DNA of 64,000 nt, from contig JAFGXL010000016.1 in NCBI GenBank assembly GCA_016936655.1, positions 62,001 through 126,000 of the forward strand. Reading direction: 5' to 3'. Positions 1 to 9,532 of this stretch are shown here, in pieces. The DNA comes from Nitrospirota bacterium. Its GTDB lineage: Bacteria; Nitrospirota; Thermodesulfovibrionia; Thermodesulfovibrionales; Dissulfurispiraceae. Both the position numbers and the translations under genes were made by a program. Within the stretch, counting starts at the first letter, position 1, and every line of letters begins with the position of its first letter. The notes below the pieces were generated by a model. It made no database searches. It saw only the letters and a list, made by a program, of their open reading frames with translations, and was not told the DNA's origin.

Positions 1-986
1 GCCGATGGAATCTTCTGTATTATAATTCTTTGACTTCGCCGTTTCGCTGGACCCGATGGCTCCATTTTTTGCCTAATTTTTTACTGGAGAATCGAGTATC
101 TAGAAAGTTGATTACAGTGATAACAAAAAAACTGGTTAAGGCTGAAGGATATTTTTCAGGATATGTGCCAACAAATAAACTACACCTGTTCGATATTTGT
201 GAAAAGTATAATATTTATAAACCAGGCGGCATTGAAGGCACTAAAAGCATTATTGACTATCTTGCTGATTGCGAAGTGCCGCACAAGGTCTATTCATATC
301 ACGACTACTCTGATGCAGAGACCTTTTCAACTTTGAAGGAAGATCTTAAAGACGAGAGGTGCAAGGTATATTTTGCCTATCTACCTGAGCTGGATGCTTT
401 TCTTCACATGAATGCTGACAAGCGGGACGAGGTTGATAAAAAACTCGACTGGTATGAGGGAAATATACGCAGTGTAAAGAATGAAGCGGAAGCGCTGGGC
501 GCTAATATTAGGTTGTTTGTGTTTTCAGATCACGGGATGGCGCCGATAACAGGACATTTTGACTTGATTGGTCTGCTTCGGCGGAATAATATAGATATGG
601 ATAAAGATTGCACAGCGGTTTTTGATTCGACAATGGCACGGTTTTGGAGCAGCAGCCCGGAAGTGCTGGATCATATAAGAGGTGTCCTTTCTTCATGTTC
701 TGCAGGAGAGCTGTTGTCTGATGAAGCTCTCAGGGATATGCGGGTATATTTTGATGACGGCAGGTACGGGCAGGTTATATTCCTGATGAAGCCCGGAACG
801 CTTATATATCCCAATCTTTTTGGTGCTCATAAGCCTAAAGGCATGCATGGATTCCATCCTGATGATAAACATTCCTACGGATCATATCTGGCCTCTGTGT
901 CCACATACAAACCTGATTTAATAACTGATCTTTATCAGATAATGCGGGATGAAATTGACAGGATCTCCAAAAGAAAAGATGGCTGA
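1..986 (+). CDS. Alkaline-phosphatase-superfamily hydrolase (5'-truncated by the window)
   Basis: Probably a type I phosphodiesterase/nucleotide pyrophosphatase-like enzyme that hydrolyses phosphate esters or diesters; the substrate is unknown. The reading frame is open back to base 3, so the true start lies upstream, and the TTG at 30 is only the first possible start in view. The metal-binding motif VFSDHGMAP is visible, followed by a C-terminal HGFHPDD region with the second conserved His. The N-terminal metal/nucleophile motif of the family is missing because of truncation. It overlaps the following glycosyltransferase by 8 nt (stop TGA 984-986, next ATG 979), so it belongs to the polysaccharide operon, where such proteins may modify phosphoglycans. 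Family is fairly clear; function is inferred. Confidence 0.7.
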   Translation, partial: RWNLLYYNSLTSPFRWTRWLHFLPNFLLENRVSRKLITVITKKLVKAEGYFSGYVPTNKLHLFDICEKYNIYKPGGIEGTKSIIDYLADCEVPHKVYSYHDYSDAETFSTLKEDLKDERCKVYFAYLPELDAFLHMNADKRDEVDKKLDWYEGNIRSVKNEAEALGANIRLFVFSDHGMAPITGHFDLIGLLRRNNIDMDKDCTAVFDSTMARFWSSSPEVLDHIRGVLSSCSAGELLSDEALRDMRVYFDDGRYGQVIFLMKPGTLIYPNLFGAHKPKGMHGFHPDDKHSYGSYLASVSTYKPDLITDLYQIMRDEIDRISKRKDG

Positions 987-2157
987 AAAGGCAACTAAAA
1001 AGAACGGGAAAATCCGGATAGCGTATGTGCTGCCTACAGAAGTCAGAGGAGGAGTTGAAGAGCATGTGCTTTCGCTTGTTAAAGAGATTGACAAGGAGAA
1101 GTTCAGTCCATATATCGTAGCTCCTGCATGTCTGCTCGAGTCTCTGAAACAGGATCTTGATCCCGGAGAAGCGGTTTTGCTGCCTCTCCGCATAAGCAGC
1201 CTCATTGATCTGAGAGAGATGATGCGGTTTATACATTTTTTAAGACATCATCATATTCATATAGTTAATACCCATATGTTCATAGCAACATTTTATTATG
1301 CTCCTCTTGCGCGTTTGGCAAGGGTTCCGATTGTTATGGAAACAACGCATCTTATGGAAAAATGGAGATTGGGTAAGGGATTTATCAAGAGGCACTCTTT
1401 TCTGATCGACAGGGTATTTTATCTGCTTCTTGACAGGGCTATTGCTGTTTCGCATGCATGTAAAAAGGATTTGATGAAGATGAAGAGAATTCCGGATGCT
1501 AAAGTGACTGTTGTTCAGAATGGCCGCGACCTGGCTAACTTCAGACCTATCTCTAATGGCCGCCGCACTGATTTGCGCATGCGGTATGGATATGAACAGG
1601 ATGATTATGTTTTTGGCGTATTTGCTCGCCTGAACCATCAAAAAGGACACAGGTATTTTCTGGAGGCTGTTAAGATTCTTAAAGATCGCGGGGTATCGGT
1701 TAAAAGTATATTTGTAGGCGGCGGAGAACTTAATGACTCACTGATGCAGCAATGCAAAGAGTTGGATATAGAAGAGCAAATAGTATTTGCCGGCGCACAG
1801 AAAGATATGCCGGGATTCTTTTCTATGATAGACTGCCTTGTGCTGCCCTCGCTCTATGAGGGGCTGCCTCTATGTGTTATTGAAGCGCTTGCGATGGCAA
1901 AACCTGTAATTGCTACAGCTGTTGACGGTACTCCTGAAATAGTCATCCATGATAAAACTGGCCTGTTAATAGAATCTCAAGATCCGGAAGGACTTGCTAA
2001 GGCTCTGGATTATGCGCAGACCAATCGGGAATTGATGGATAAAATGGCAGATGCGGGAAGACAATTTGTGGTTGATAACTTTTCACTAAAGAGACAAGTG
2101 CAGCAGACAGAGTTTTTGTATGAAGAATTATGCCGTTTGAAAGGTGTGCTTGCCTGA
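979..2157 (+). CDS. Glycosyltransferase family 4 (GT-B fold)
   Basis: Retaining GT4-type transferase, likely adding a sugar from a nucleotide-sugar donor to a lipid-linked exopolysaccharide intermediate on the cytoplasmic face of the membrane. The N-terminal acceptor domain has a GGVEEH motif typical of GT4 N-termini. The C-terminal donor domain carries the E-x7-E type motif in LYEGLPLCVIEALAMAKPVI, followed by DGTPEIV. I chose ATG 979, which overlaps the previous stop (translational coupling). An in-frame ATG at 949 would add ten residues but overlaps the upstream gene more deeply. About 392 aa, normal for the family. The sugar specificity cannot be read from sequence. Confidence 0.85.
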   Translation: MAEKATKKNGKIRIAYVLPTEVRGGVEEHVLSLVKEIDKEKFSPYIVAPACLLESLKQDLDPGEAVLLPLRISSLIDLREMMRFIHFLRHHHIHIVNTHMFIATFYYAPLARLARVPIVMETTHLMEKWRLGKGFIKRHSFLIDRVFYLLLDRAIAVSHACKKDLMKMKRIPDAKVTVVQNGRDLANFRPISNGRRTDLRMRYGYEQDDYVFGVFARLNHQKGHRYFLEAVKILKDRGVSVKSIFVGGGELNDSLMQQCKELDIEEQIVFAGAQKDMPGFFSMIDCLVLPSLYEGLPLCVIEALAMAKPVIATAVDGTPEIVIHDKTGLLIESQDPEGLAKALDYAQTNRELMDKMADAGRQFVVDNFSLKRQVQQTEFLYEELCRLKGVLA

Positions 2158-2189
2158 TGTCAGATTATATACTTGGAGAAACTGATTAA

Positions 2190-3413
2190 ATGAAGATCCT
2201 GATTTTATCGGCAAGACTTCCTTATCCGCAAAACACAGGCGCCAAGATAAGGGCATTTCAAATAATGAAGGCACTTGCAAAAAAACACCAAGTCACCCTT
2301 CTGACTTTCTATGGAGATGCTTCTGAAGAAAAGCATTTTAGTGTTTTCGAAGAGATGGGTGTTAAATTGGTGCCTCTTCTTAGACCGGATATTGATAAAC
2401 CAATAGGAGCTGCTCATGTGGTAAGAGGCATCATATCTGGGCTTCCTTATACTGTAGTTAAATATCAGGATGCCAGAATGTCCGGCATGCTGAAGAATCT
2501 TTTGCTGGAACATGATGCTGTTCATTGCGAACATATGCATATGGCTACCTACCTTGATGGTGTAAAGAATAAACTCAAAATCCTTGATGGTCATAATGTT
2601 GAAGCCCAGATCGCAGAAAGACTGGTTCCTCTTGAGAAAAACTCTTTGAAGAAGTTTTTGCTGTTTATAAATCATAAAGCTATGTATAGATTTGAAAGAA
2701 ATATATGTCTCTCATTCAATCTTGTTCTGGCAGTTTCAGAACAGGATTCTGACTGGTATAAAAATGTTTACGGAGCATGCAATGTGCGTGTGCTGGAAAA
2801 TGGTGTAGACCTTGATTATTTTCATAAAGCTCCGGACGGAATCAGTGAGAGAATTAAGCTTGTTTTTGTCGGCATGATGGGATGGATGCCTAATAGTGAT
2901 GGCTCAAAATATTTTGTCTCGGAAATCCTGCCTTTAATAAAAAACAGGTATCCGGATGTTGTTGTTGATCTGGTTGGAAAGGATCCGCCGGAGTCAGTAT
3001 TGAAGCTAAAGGATGTTAAAGGTGTAAATGTTACGGGAATGGTAGATGATGTGAGACCATATGTATGGGATTCTCAGGTATATATTGTGCCGTTGAGATT
3101 TGGCGGTGGAACTAGACTGAAAATATTGGAAGCATTTGCTATGAATAAACCGGTTGTCTCTACCAGTCTTGGATGCGAAGGTATTATGGGCAAAAACGAA
3201 AATGAGCTTTTGATTGCTGATTCTCCTTTAGAGTTTGCCGATGCTGTCACCAGGCTACTGAGTGATAGAGAACTGAGAGAAAAACTGGCAGCCAATGCAG
3301 CTAGACTTGCAGCGTCAAAATACAGCTGGAAGTCACTGGGAGATAAACTGCTCTTATTTTATAAAGAATTAAAAAATATTCAATCTGATGATAATAAATT
3401 AAAGGAATATTAA
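2190..3413 (+). CDS. Glycosyltransferase family 4, PEP-CTERM/EpsH1-associated type
   Basis: A 407-aa GT-B transferase. The start MKILILSARLPYPQNTGAK and the motif GGGTRLKILEAFAMNKPVVS (donor-site E-x7-E region) match the family named 'sugar transferase, PEP-CTERM/EpsH1 system associated' (TIGR03087 type). This agrees with the exosortase gene about 5 kb downstream. It probably extends the repeat unit of the exopolysaccharide made by this locus. It starts 32 nt after the preceding glycosyltransferase and is followed 3 nt later by a GT2 gene, so the three are very likely co-transcribed. Family call is from remembered motifs; a profile search would confirm it. Confidence 0.8.
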   Translation: MKILILSARLPYPQNTGAKIRAFQIMKALAKKHQVTLLTFYGDASEEKHFSVFEEMGVKLVPLLRPDIDKPIGAAHVVRGIISGLPYTVVKYQDARMSGMLKNLLLEHDAVHCEHMHMATYLDGVKNKLKILDGHNVEAQIAERLVPLEKNSLKKFLLFINHKAMYRFERNICLSFNLVLAVSEQDSDWYKNVYGACNVRVLENGVDLDYFHKAPDGISERIKLVFVGMMGWMPNSDGSKYFVSEILPLIKNRYPDVVVDLVGKDPPESVLKLKDVKGVNVTGMVDDVRPYVWDSQVYIVPLRFGGGTRLKILEAFAMNKPVVSTSLGCEGIMGKNENELLIADSPLEFADAVTRLLSDRELREKLAANAARLAASKYSWKSLGDKLLLFYKELKNIQSDDNKLKEY

Positions 3414-3416
3414 ATA

Positions 3417-4535
3417 ATGAAAATTGATTCAGTCACGATTTTCTGGATTATGCTGTTTTTTTTGAGCCTCTTTTTCTTATTTTCAAATATACTCCTTGCT
3501 CCATTTTTAAGGTATATGAAGTCTCTAAAATCAGTCAAAGATCAGCCTTCAGATAATACTGTGAATCTTTATAGTGTAATTGTTCCTGCTTATAACGAAG
3601 AAAAGAATATCAAGAGTAAAATTGAGACTTTGCGGCAGGCACTAAAAATGGCAACAGGAAACTTCGAGATTTTAATTGGATCAGATGGTAGTACAGACAG
3701 AACAACAGAAGTTGTCCGAACTGAACTGGAAAAGATGAATGACCCGCGGTGGAGTCTGGTGGAATACCCAAATGAGGGCAAGTGCAGAACAATTAATAAG
3801 CTTGTGAGTGTTGCCAGAGGCGAGGTGATCATTTCTACGGATGCAGATATCCCGCTCCCGACAGACTCCATTAATAAAATTGTTGAGGCATTTAATAAAA
3901 ATAATTCAATTGGCTGTTTATCATGTGTTCCATGCTTTCAGAGTATGAATATTGGGAGTCAGAAGTCATACTGGGATATTGAAGCACAAATCCGTACTGC
4001 AGAATCTGAACTCGGCAAGTTGATTGTTGTAACAGGCATGCTGTATGCCTACAAAAAGAATCTGTTTGTCGAGATGCCGGATGGTGTTATGGCTGATGAT
4101 TTATGGATACCGCTTAATATTCTGCTGCAGGGAAACAAATCTATTCAGATTGATGATCTCCGCGTGCCATATGAAAAGACGGATGAAGCAACTGAAGTAT
4201 ATAGGCGAAAAAGGGTTATAAGCGGAGGAATGGATGTTGTAAGGAGAATCTGGAAGAAGCTGAAAAAATCCCCGTCAATTCTTTTTCTTGTATTAATGCA
4301 TAAGATTAACAGATGGTCGCTGCCTGTATGGTTGATTTTGATGTTTTTGAGTATTGGAATGCTTATGCCGATTATCTTTCTTGTATATATAGCGGGCGTT
4401 TTACTGCTAATGTGGAAGTTAGGGAGAAGGCGGTTTATGTCTCTTGTATTTGCGGTAATATCGCCGATTATCTCTTTTGCAGAGGTGATTCGGTCTGCAG
4501 ATTTTGCGCGCTGGGAGCATACGAGAAAAAATTAG
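3417..4535 (+). CDS. Membrane-anchored glycosyltransferase family 2
   Basis: GT-A fold processive-type transferase. An N-terminal hydrophobic segment (about residues 8-30) precedes the GT2 domain, which has SVIVPAYNEEKNI, IGSDGSTD and the metal-binding STDADIP (DxD). ADDLWIPL is the probable catalytic acidic region, and RRKRVISGG is a Q/RxxRW-like region. Two or three further hydrophobic segments follow near the C-terminus (about 295-355). This architecture is that of enzymes that elongate and help export polysaccharide. It begins 3 nt after the previous gene. 372 aa. Sugar donor and product are not predictable. Confidence 0.85.
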   Translation: MKIDSVTIFWIMLFFLSLFFLFSNILLAPFLRYMKSLKSVKDQPSDNTVNLYSVIVPAYNEEKNIKSKIETLRQALKMATGNFEILIGSDGSTDRTTEVVRTELEKMNDPRWSLVEYPNEGKCRTINKLVSVARGEVIISTDADIPLPTDSINKIVEAFNKNNSIGCLSCVPCFQSMNIGSQKSYWDIEAQIRTAESELGKLIVVTGMLYAYKKNLFVEMPDGVMADDLWIPLNILLQGNKSIQIDDLRVPYEKTDEATEVYRRKRVISGGMDVVRRIWKKLKKSPSILFLVLMHKINRWSLPVWLILMFLSIGMLMPIIFLVYIAGVLLLMWKLGRRRFMSLVFAVISPIISFAEVIRSADFARWEHTRKN

Positions 4536-4558
4536 GTTTATGATCGGAGGTTTATAGA

Positions 4559-5512
4559 ATGAGGGTATTGGTAATTGGTGGCAGTGGTTTTATAGGCACA
4601 CGTCTTGTTAGCGATCTGATTAATGAAGGGCATAGTGTAAGAATTTTTGACAAGGCGGAGAGTGGAAAATATCCAGAGTTGTGCGAAATAGGAGATATAC
4701 GTGATGCCGCAGCTGTTAACGCAGCTCTGAATGATGTTGATATGGTTTATCACCTTGCTGCAGAGCACAGGGACGATGTTAGCCCGATAGCCCTATATTA
4801 TGATGTGAATGTTGAAGGCACCAGAAATATTGTAAAAGCTTGCATTAAAAATCGAGTGAATCGATTGGTATTCACGAGCAGTGTTGCGATATACGGCCTT
4901 AATGTAGGAGAACCTACAGAAGATTTCCCTGCACATCCGTTTAATGATTATGGCAAGAGTAAGTATCAGGCCGAGGAGATACTTAATGACTGGGCTAAAA
5001 ATAATGAGCTGGGTTCCTTAGTAATTGTTCGGCCATCAGTTGTTTTTGGAGAAGGCAATAGAGGCAATGTATATAATCTCGTAAAGCAGATTGTATCTGG
5101 AAGATTTGTTATGGTGGGCGACGGACGCAACAGAAAGTCGATGAGCTATGTAGGCAATGTCTCTGCTTTTTTAGTTTACATGGGTGAAAATGTTTTAAGT
5201 GGAGTGCACATTTTTAATTATGCAGATAAGCCGGATTTTACAATGGATGAACTGGTTTCTGAGGTTTTTAACCATTTCGGCAGACAGGCAAGCCGTTTGC
5301 GGAAAATTCCATATTGCATAGGAATAATTGGCGGGCTTGTATTTGATATTCTTGCAACTATAACAGGGAAGAAATATGCAGTAAGCTCTGTGAGAATCAG
5401 AAAGTTCTGCGCAAATACAGTTGTTGGTGTAAAGAGAATAGAGTCAACAGGTTTTGTTCCACCGTATAAATTGAAAAAGGGTCTGGAGCTATTTCTCAAA
5501 AATGAGTTTTAA
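4559..5512 (+). CDS. NAD(P)-dependent epimerase/dehydratase (extended SDR)
   Basis: Extended short-chain dehydrogenase of 317 aa. The N-terminal Rossmann motif GGSGFIGTRL binds NAD(P). VYHLAAEHRDDVSP and the catalytic Tyr-Lys in YGKSKYQAEE are both present, with the Ser of FTSSVAIYG. It probably makes or modifies a nucleotide sugar for the neighbouring transferases (epimerase, 4,6-dehydratase or reductase; not distinguishable here). A GGAGG Shine-Dalgarno sits 7 nt upstream. The last 11 nt overlap the next gene. Confidence 0.82.
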   Translation: MRVLVIGGSGFIGTRLVSDLINEGHSVRIFDKAESGKYPELCEIGDIRDAAAVNAALNDVDMVYHLAAEHRDDVSPIALYYDVNVEGTRNIVKACIKNRVNRLVFTSSVAIYGLNVGEPTEDFPAHPFNDYGKSKYQAEEILNDWAKNNELGSLVIVRPSVVFGEGNRGNVYNLVKQIVSGRFVMVGDGRNRKSMSYVGNVSAFLVYMGENVLSGVHIFNYADKPDFTMDELVSEVFNHFGRQASRLRKIPYCIGIIGGLVFDILATITGKKYAVSSVRIRKFCANTVVGVKRIESTGFVPPYKLKKGLELFLKNEF

Positions 5513-6797
5513 GAAAAAGAAAATAATTGCAGTTCGAAATATTATTCTTAAGGTCTCTTTTGTCTCTTTTATTGTTATGTCTTTTTTCTCGTTTTCGTAT
5601 GCGCTTGCTCCGCAAGAGGTTGTCATCATTGTCAACAAAAATGCTCCTGGGGGCATGGAGCTTGCTCAGCACTATATGAAGGCTCGCTCTGTTCCTGATC
5701 AGAATGTAATCACTCTTGAGACCTCTTTTCAGGAGGTGATCTCAAGAGAGGATTTTGAAAAGAACATAGCAGCTCCTGTGAAAGAATTTATTCTGAAGAA
5801 TGACCCGGAGTTCAAACGGTTTAAGTGTCTGCTCATAATGTACGGCCTGCCTCTGAGGGTTGAGCCTCCAAAGCCATCAGAAGCTGAACTTGCTGAGGTG
5901 AAGAAGGCTGTGAATGAGCTCAACGAAGTTAGTGCCAGGGCTGAAAATCTGAAGGATCCACAGCCTGAAGAGCTCGCAAAAATCAGACAGCAGATACCAT
6001 CTCTGAAAAAAAGGATAGCTGTTCTGCTTAAATCAAGTTACGGCGCATCACTCGACTCGGAGCTCGCGCTTGTGCGTGAAGTCAAATACCGTCTTGAGGG
6101 GTGGGTGCTTAACAAGATGTTTGCGGGTTTTAAAGATAAAAACATGACAAATATGCCGCAGAGCCCCATGCTTGTGAGCCGTCTTGACGGGCCTAACAAG
6201 GTTATTGTCGCGAGAATTATAAATGACAGTTTAGAGGCTGAGAAGAATGGTCTGAGAGGCAAGGCTTATTTTGATGCACGGTGGCCGTATTCTGAAGAAA
6301 AGAGCAGGGATTATTACAGGATTTATGACCGCTCCATTCATAAAACAGCAAAGATGGTGCAGGAGAGCGGAAGGATGGATGCTCTGCTTGATAAAGAGGA
6401 GAAGGTTTTTGCACCTGATTCTGCTCCTGATGCAGCTCTCTACTGCGGATGGTACAGCCTTGGCAACTATGTTGATGCATTTAAGTGGTCTAAAGGGGCT
6501 GTTGGATATCATATAGCGAGTTCAGAGTGCGTCACCTTGAAGAGCAGCAATAACAATGGCTGGTGCAGGATGATGCTGCTGCATGGCGCAGCTGCAACAA
6601 TAGGCCCTGTTGCAGAGCCTTATGTTAATGCCTTTCCGTACCCTGAACTCTTTTTTGGCATTATTCTGGATGGCAGGGTTTCGCTTGCAGAGGCGTATGC
6701 TCTCTCTGTTCCTTACTGGTCATGGCAGATGGTGCTGATAGGCGATCCTCTTTATATGCCGTTTAAAAATGTTGGTGGCAAAAAATATGGAGATTAG
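5502..6797 (+). CDS. TIGR03790-type exported protein of exosortase genomes
   Basis: 431-aa exported protein with an N-terminal hydrophobic signal (about residues 10-35, ending near SFSYALAP). [19 protein letters not shown]-like beginnings and the region around [10 protein letters not shown] resemble the TIGR03790 family. That family is uncharacterised and, by its definition, restricted to genomes with an exosortase homologue. A central Lys/Glu-rich segment (about 125-185) looks helical. Later parts include [15 protein letters not shown] and [15 protein letters not shown], the latter reminiscent of cysteine-peptidase-like folds, though this is only an impression. It overlaps the upstream epimerase and is 2 nt from the downstream one. 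Likely role: surface polysaccharide or exosortase substrate processing, by context only. Confidence 0.72.
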   Translation: MSFKKKKIIAVRNIILKVSFVSFIVMSFFSFSYALAPQEVVIIVNKNAPGGMELAQHYMKARSVPDQNVITLETSFQEVISREDFEKNIAAPVKEFILKNDPEFKRFKCLLIMYGLPLRVEPPKPSEAELAEVKKAVNELNEVSARAENLKDPQPEELAKIRQQIPSLKKRIAVLLKSSYGASLDSELALVREVKYRLEGWVLNKMFAGFKDKNMTNMPQSPMLVSRLDGPNKVIVARIINDSLEAEKNGLRGKAYFDARWPYSEEKSRDYYRIYDRSIHKTAKMVQESGRMDALLDKEEKVFAPDSAPDAALYCGWYSLGNYVDAFKWSKGAVGYHIASSECVTLKSSNNNGWCRMMLLHGAAATIGPVAEPYVNAFPYPELFFGIILDGRVSLAEAYALSVPYWSWQMVLIGDPLYMPFKNVGGKKYGD

Positions 6798-6799
6798 AT

Positions 6800-7813
6800 A
6801 TGTCTAAAAAAATACTTGTTACAGGTGCAGCAGGTTTTATAGGTTCTGCACTTTGTGTTCGGTTGCTGGATCGCGGTGATATAGTTGTCGGTATAGACAA
6901 CATGAACGATTACTATGATGTAACGCTAAAGGAAGCGCGGCTTGCCAGGCTTACAGGCAGGCAGGGCTTCTCTTTTGTAAAAGTTGATATAGCTGACCGC
7001 AGCGGTATGGAGAGGCTCTTTGCTGAACATAGTTTCGATGCTGTAATGAACCTTGCAGCACAGGCAGGCGTTAGGTATTCACTCATCAATCCATATTCAT
7101 ACATAGAGAGCAACATAATGGGATTTACCAATATTCTTGAAGGCTGCCGCCACACAAAGGTCAAGCATCTGGTCTATGCATCATCAAGTTCTGTATATGG
7201 CGCAAACACAGAGATGCCCTTTTCAGTGCATCACAATGTTGACCATCCTGTTTCGCTGTATGCAGCATCAAAAAAGGCTAATGAGCTGATGGCTCACACA
7301 TATTCTCATCTATTCAATCTTCCAACAACAGGGCTTCGTTTTTTCACTGTGTATGGGCCGTGGGGAAGGCCTGATATGGCGCTGTTTCTTTTTACCAAAG
7401 CGATACTCGAAGACAGACCGATAGATGTATTTAACAACGGAAAGATGCAGCGTGACTTTACCTATATAGATGATATTGTCGAAGGCGTTATCCGTGTGAT
7501 AGACAACATAGCAGAGCCGAACCCTGAGTGGAGCGGAGATTCGCCTGATTCAGCAACGAGCCGCGCTCCATACAGGCTGTACAACATAGGCAACAACAGT
7601 CCTGTTGAACTGATGCGTTATATAGAGGTGCTCGAAGAGTGCCTCGGCAAAAAGGCTCAAAAAAATATGCTGCCAATGCAGCCGGGTGATGTGCCTGCAA
7701 CATATGCTGATCTGGATGACCTTACCCGTGATGTTGGTTTTAAACCCGCTACACCTATTGAGAAGGGCATAAAGAATTTTGTCGAGTGGTACAGGGGATA
7801 CTACAAGGTTTAA
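6800..7813 (+). CDS. UDP-glucuronate 4-epimerase-like SDR
   Basis: 337-aa NAD-dependent epimerase resembling CapI/WbpP-type enzymes that interconvert UDP-glucuronate and UDP-galacturonate. Visible are the Rossmann motif [28 protein letters not shown] and the catalytic YAASKKANE. Also present are [17 protein letters not shown], typical of UDP-GlcA 4-epimerases, and the C-terminal [13 protein letters not shown]. It supplies an acidic sugar for the polysaccharide. It starts 2 nt after the TIGR03790-type gene. Specificity for the glucuronate form is an inference from the RPDMALF motif. Confidence 0.83.
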   Translation: MSKKILVTGAAGFIGSALCVRLLDRGDIVVGIDNMNDYYDVTLKEARLARLTGRQGFSFVKVDIADRSGMERLFAEHSFDAVMNLAAQAGVRYSLINPYSYIESNIMGFTNILEGCRHTKVKHLVYASSSSVYGANTEMPFSVHHNVDHPVSLYAASKKANELMAHTYSHLFNLPTTGLRFFTVYGPWGRPDMALFLFTKAILEDRPIDVFNNGKMQRDFTYIDDIVEGVIRVIDNIAEPNPEWSGDSPDSATSRAPYRLYNIGNNSPVELMRYIEVLEECLGKKAQKNMLPMQPGDVPATYADLDDLTRDVGFKPATPIEKGIKNFVEWYRGYYKV

Positions 7814-7825
7814 CAGGAGAGGAGC

Positions 7826-8500
7826 ATGCTGCCAAGAATATTGCCATTCATAATCTACATGTCTTTTGTCGGGGTTGAGGAGCTGCTTCACCTTCTGATA
7901 GAGAGAGGTCTTCTGGCTGTAACTTCTGACCAGATGCTCTATCTGTATCCGGTAAAGATCAGCCTCGTGATTCTGTCTCTGGTATGGTTCAGAAAGCGTT
8001 ATACAGAACTCGATATATCTGATCTGAAAAAAGGCTCTGCAAGTCTGCTCAGCATCATCATAGGAATTGTTGTTTTTGTGCTCTGGATAAATATGGACTG
8101 GGGATTCGCTACATTTGGTGATCCAAAGGGATATGACCCAATGGCTATAGCAGACAGCAAAGCCCGTTTTTTCATGATAAGCACAAGGCTGATAGGCGCT
8201 GCGCTGGTTGTGCCGATAATGGAGGAGATATTCTGGCGCTCATTTGTTGTGAGGTATATCATCAATCCGGATTTTCAGAAAGTGGCTGTCGGCGTTTTTA
8301 CACCAGCAGCTTTTGTAATAAGCATGTTGCTCTTTGGTCTGGAGCATAACTACTTTCTGGCAGGCATGATGGCAGGCGCTGCTTATAACTTTATACTCTA
8401 CCGCTCAAAGAGCATAGCCCAATGCGTGCTGTCGCATGCAGTTACAAATCTTGCACTCGGAATATATGTGTTGTATAGCGGCAACTGGAAGTTCTGGTAA
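7826..8500 (+). CDS. CPBP/CAAX-protease-related membrane protein, exosortase-associated
   Basis: Polytopic 224-aa membrane protein of the CPBP (Abi/Rce1-like) intramembrane metalloprotease type. The first conserved motif EEIFWRSF (Glu-Glu plus Arg) sits around residue 132, and LFGLEHNYFLAGMMAGAAYN supplies the second-motif His. A further His lies in VLSHAVTNLALG. This resembles the TIGR03008 'CAAX prenyl protease-related' family found with PEP-CTERM/exosortase systems. A GGAG Shine-Dalgarno precedes ATG 7826. It may cleave membrane segments or protect the sorting system; function is not established. Confidence 0.78.
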   Translation: MLPRILPFIIYMSFVGVEELLHLLIERGLLAVTSDQMLYLYPVKISLVILSLVWFRKRYTELDISDLKKGSASLLSIIIGIVVFVLWINMDWGFATFGDPKGYDPMAIADSKARFFMISTRLIGAALVVPIMEEIFWRSFVVRYIINPDFQKVAVGVFTPAAFVISMLLFGLEHNYFLAGMMAGAAYNFILYRSKSIAQCVLSHAVTNLALGIYVLYSGNWKFW

Positions 8501-8680
8501 AGATCAGAGTCGCAGCGCGGCAGTCCGGCAGAAACTGCAAGACAATAGAGATAAGCAAAACAAAGAAAAATAGAGCGGCAGAACGGCATAGCAGCAGAAA
8601 CTGTAAAACAATAAAAATATGAACTGCACATCTGCAGCACTTCACATGAATAATAAAAAACAACAAAATATGGGGGAGGC
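8501..8680. repeat. Spacer with two degenerate ~66-bp tandem repeats
   Basis: The spacer between the CPBP protease and exosortase genes contains two diverged direct copies of a short unit. GCAGAAACTGCAAGACAATA begins at 8528 and GCAGAAACTGTAAAACAATA begins at 8594 (66 nt apart). Each copy is preceded by a GCGGCAG element (8517 and 8574). The end carries the strong Shine-Dalgarno GGGGGAGG for the exosortase. No gene is seen. Similar GCGGCAG/GCGGTAG elements appear after comEC at about 60,420. Confidence 0.5.
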
Positions 8681-9532
8681 ATGACAGAAGAGTCGAGGCT
8701 TAATTTCCTGGAGGCCATCAAATCTAGCAAGGCATGGTTTATTGCTCTGCTTGTGTTGATCGCTGCTGCATATTACAACATTATCCCTTCCATGGTCTCT
8801 CAGTGGTATAGCGACGAGAACTATTCACACGGTTTTCTCGTTCCTCTTGTGGCAGGTTATTTTTTCTGGCAGAGACGGCAGGAGATATTCAAGCTCGATT
8901 CAAAGCCGTCAAATGTTGGAATATATGCGCTTATTTTTTGGGCTGCCATGTATATTATCGGCAGCTACGCATCAGAGTATTTTACTATGCGTTCATCTAT
9001 TGTGGTTCTTATAGCTGCTCTCGTTCTGATTTATTTTGGGATGGAGGCATTAAAGCTAATGGCGCTTCCTATAGGCTATCTTTTTCTGATGGTGCCTATA
9101 CCTTATATTATTTATGACTCTTTTGCATTTCCCCTTAAGTTATTCGTCACAAAAGTCTCTGTCTTTGCTCTAAAGCTTATGGGCATAGTGGTGCTCAGAG
9201 AGGGCAATGTAATAATGTTCCCGAATATTATACTTGAGGTGGCTGATGCATGCAGCGGAATGAGGTCGATCATGTCTCTGCTTGCTCTGAGCGTGGCTGT
9301 GGCATTTGTCGGAAATTTCTCTGCTGCAAAGAGATGGATATTAATACTCTCTGCTATACCGATCGCGATAGCAACTAATGCCGGCAGAGTAATAGCAACC
9401 GGCCTGCTGTCTCAGTTTTGGGGAGCTCGGGCAGCTGAAGGTTTTTTCCACGAATTCGCAGGCATGGCGGTTTTTGGCGTCGCTATGGTAATGCTCATAG
9501 GACTTGCTGCGCTTCTGAGGAGAATAAAATGA
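8681..9532 (+). CDS. Exosortase (EpsH/Xrt family transpeptidase)
   Basis: Polytopic membrane protein of 283 aa that would cleave PEP-CTERM-type sorting signals and attach the target to a surface molecule. The proposed Cys-Arg-His triad is complete: Cys191 in ADACSGMRS, Arg236 in TNAGRVIA and His257 in FFHEFAGM. At least seven hydrophobic segments are evident. EpsI follows with an ATGA overlap and PrsK/PrsR come next, the arrangement typical of XrtA-type systems. No PEP-CTERM substrate protein is recognisable in this window, so substrates must be encoded elsewhere. Confidence 0.92.
   Translation: MTEESRLNFLEAIKSSKAWFIALLVLIAAAYYNIIPSMVSQWYSDENYSHGFLVPLVAGYFFWQRRQEIFKLDSKPSNVGIYALIFWAAMYIIGSYASEYFTMRSSIVVLIAALVLIYFGMEALKLMALPIGYLFLMVPIPYIIYDSFAFPLKLFVTKVSVFALKLMGIVVLREGNVIMFPNIILEVADACSGMRSIMSLLALSVAVAFVGNFSAAKRWILILSAIPIAIATNAGRVIATGLLSQFWGARAAEGFFHEFAGMAVFGVAMVMLIGLAALLRRIK

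Noticed and set aside
835-1236. 133-aa minus-strand frame opposite the first two genes
   Set aside because: Shadow of two well-supported overlapping coding regions; no homologous motif or ribosome-binding site.
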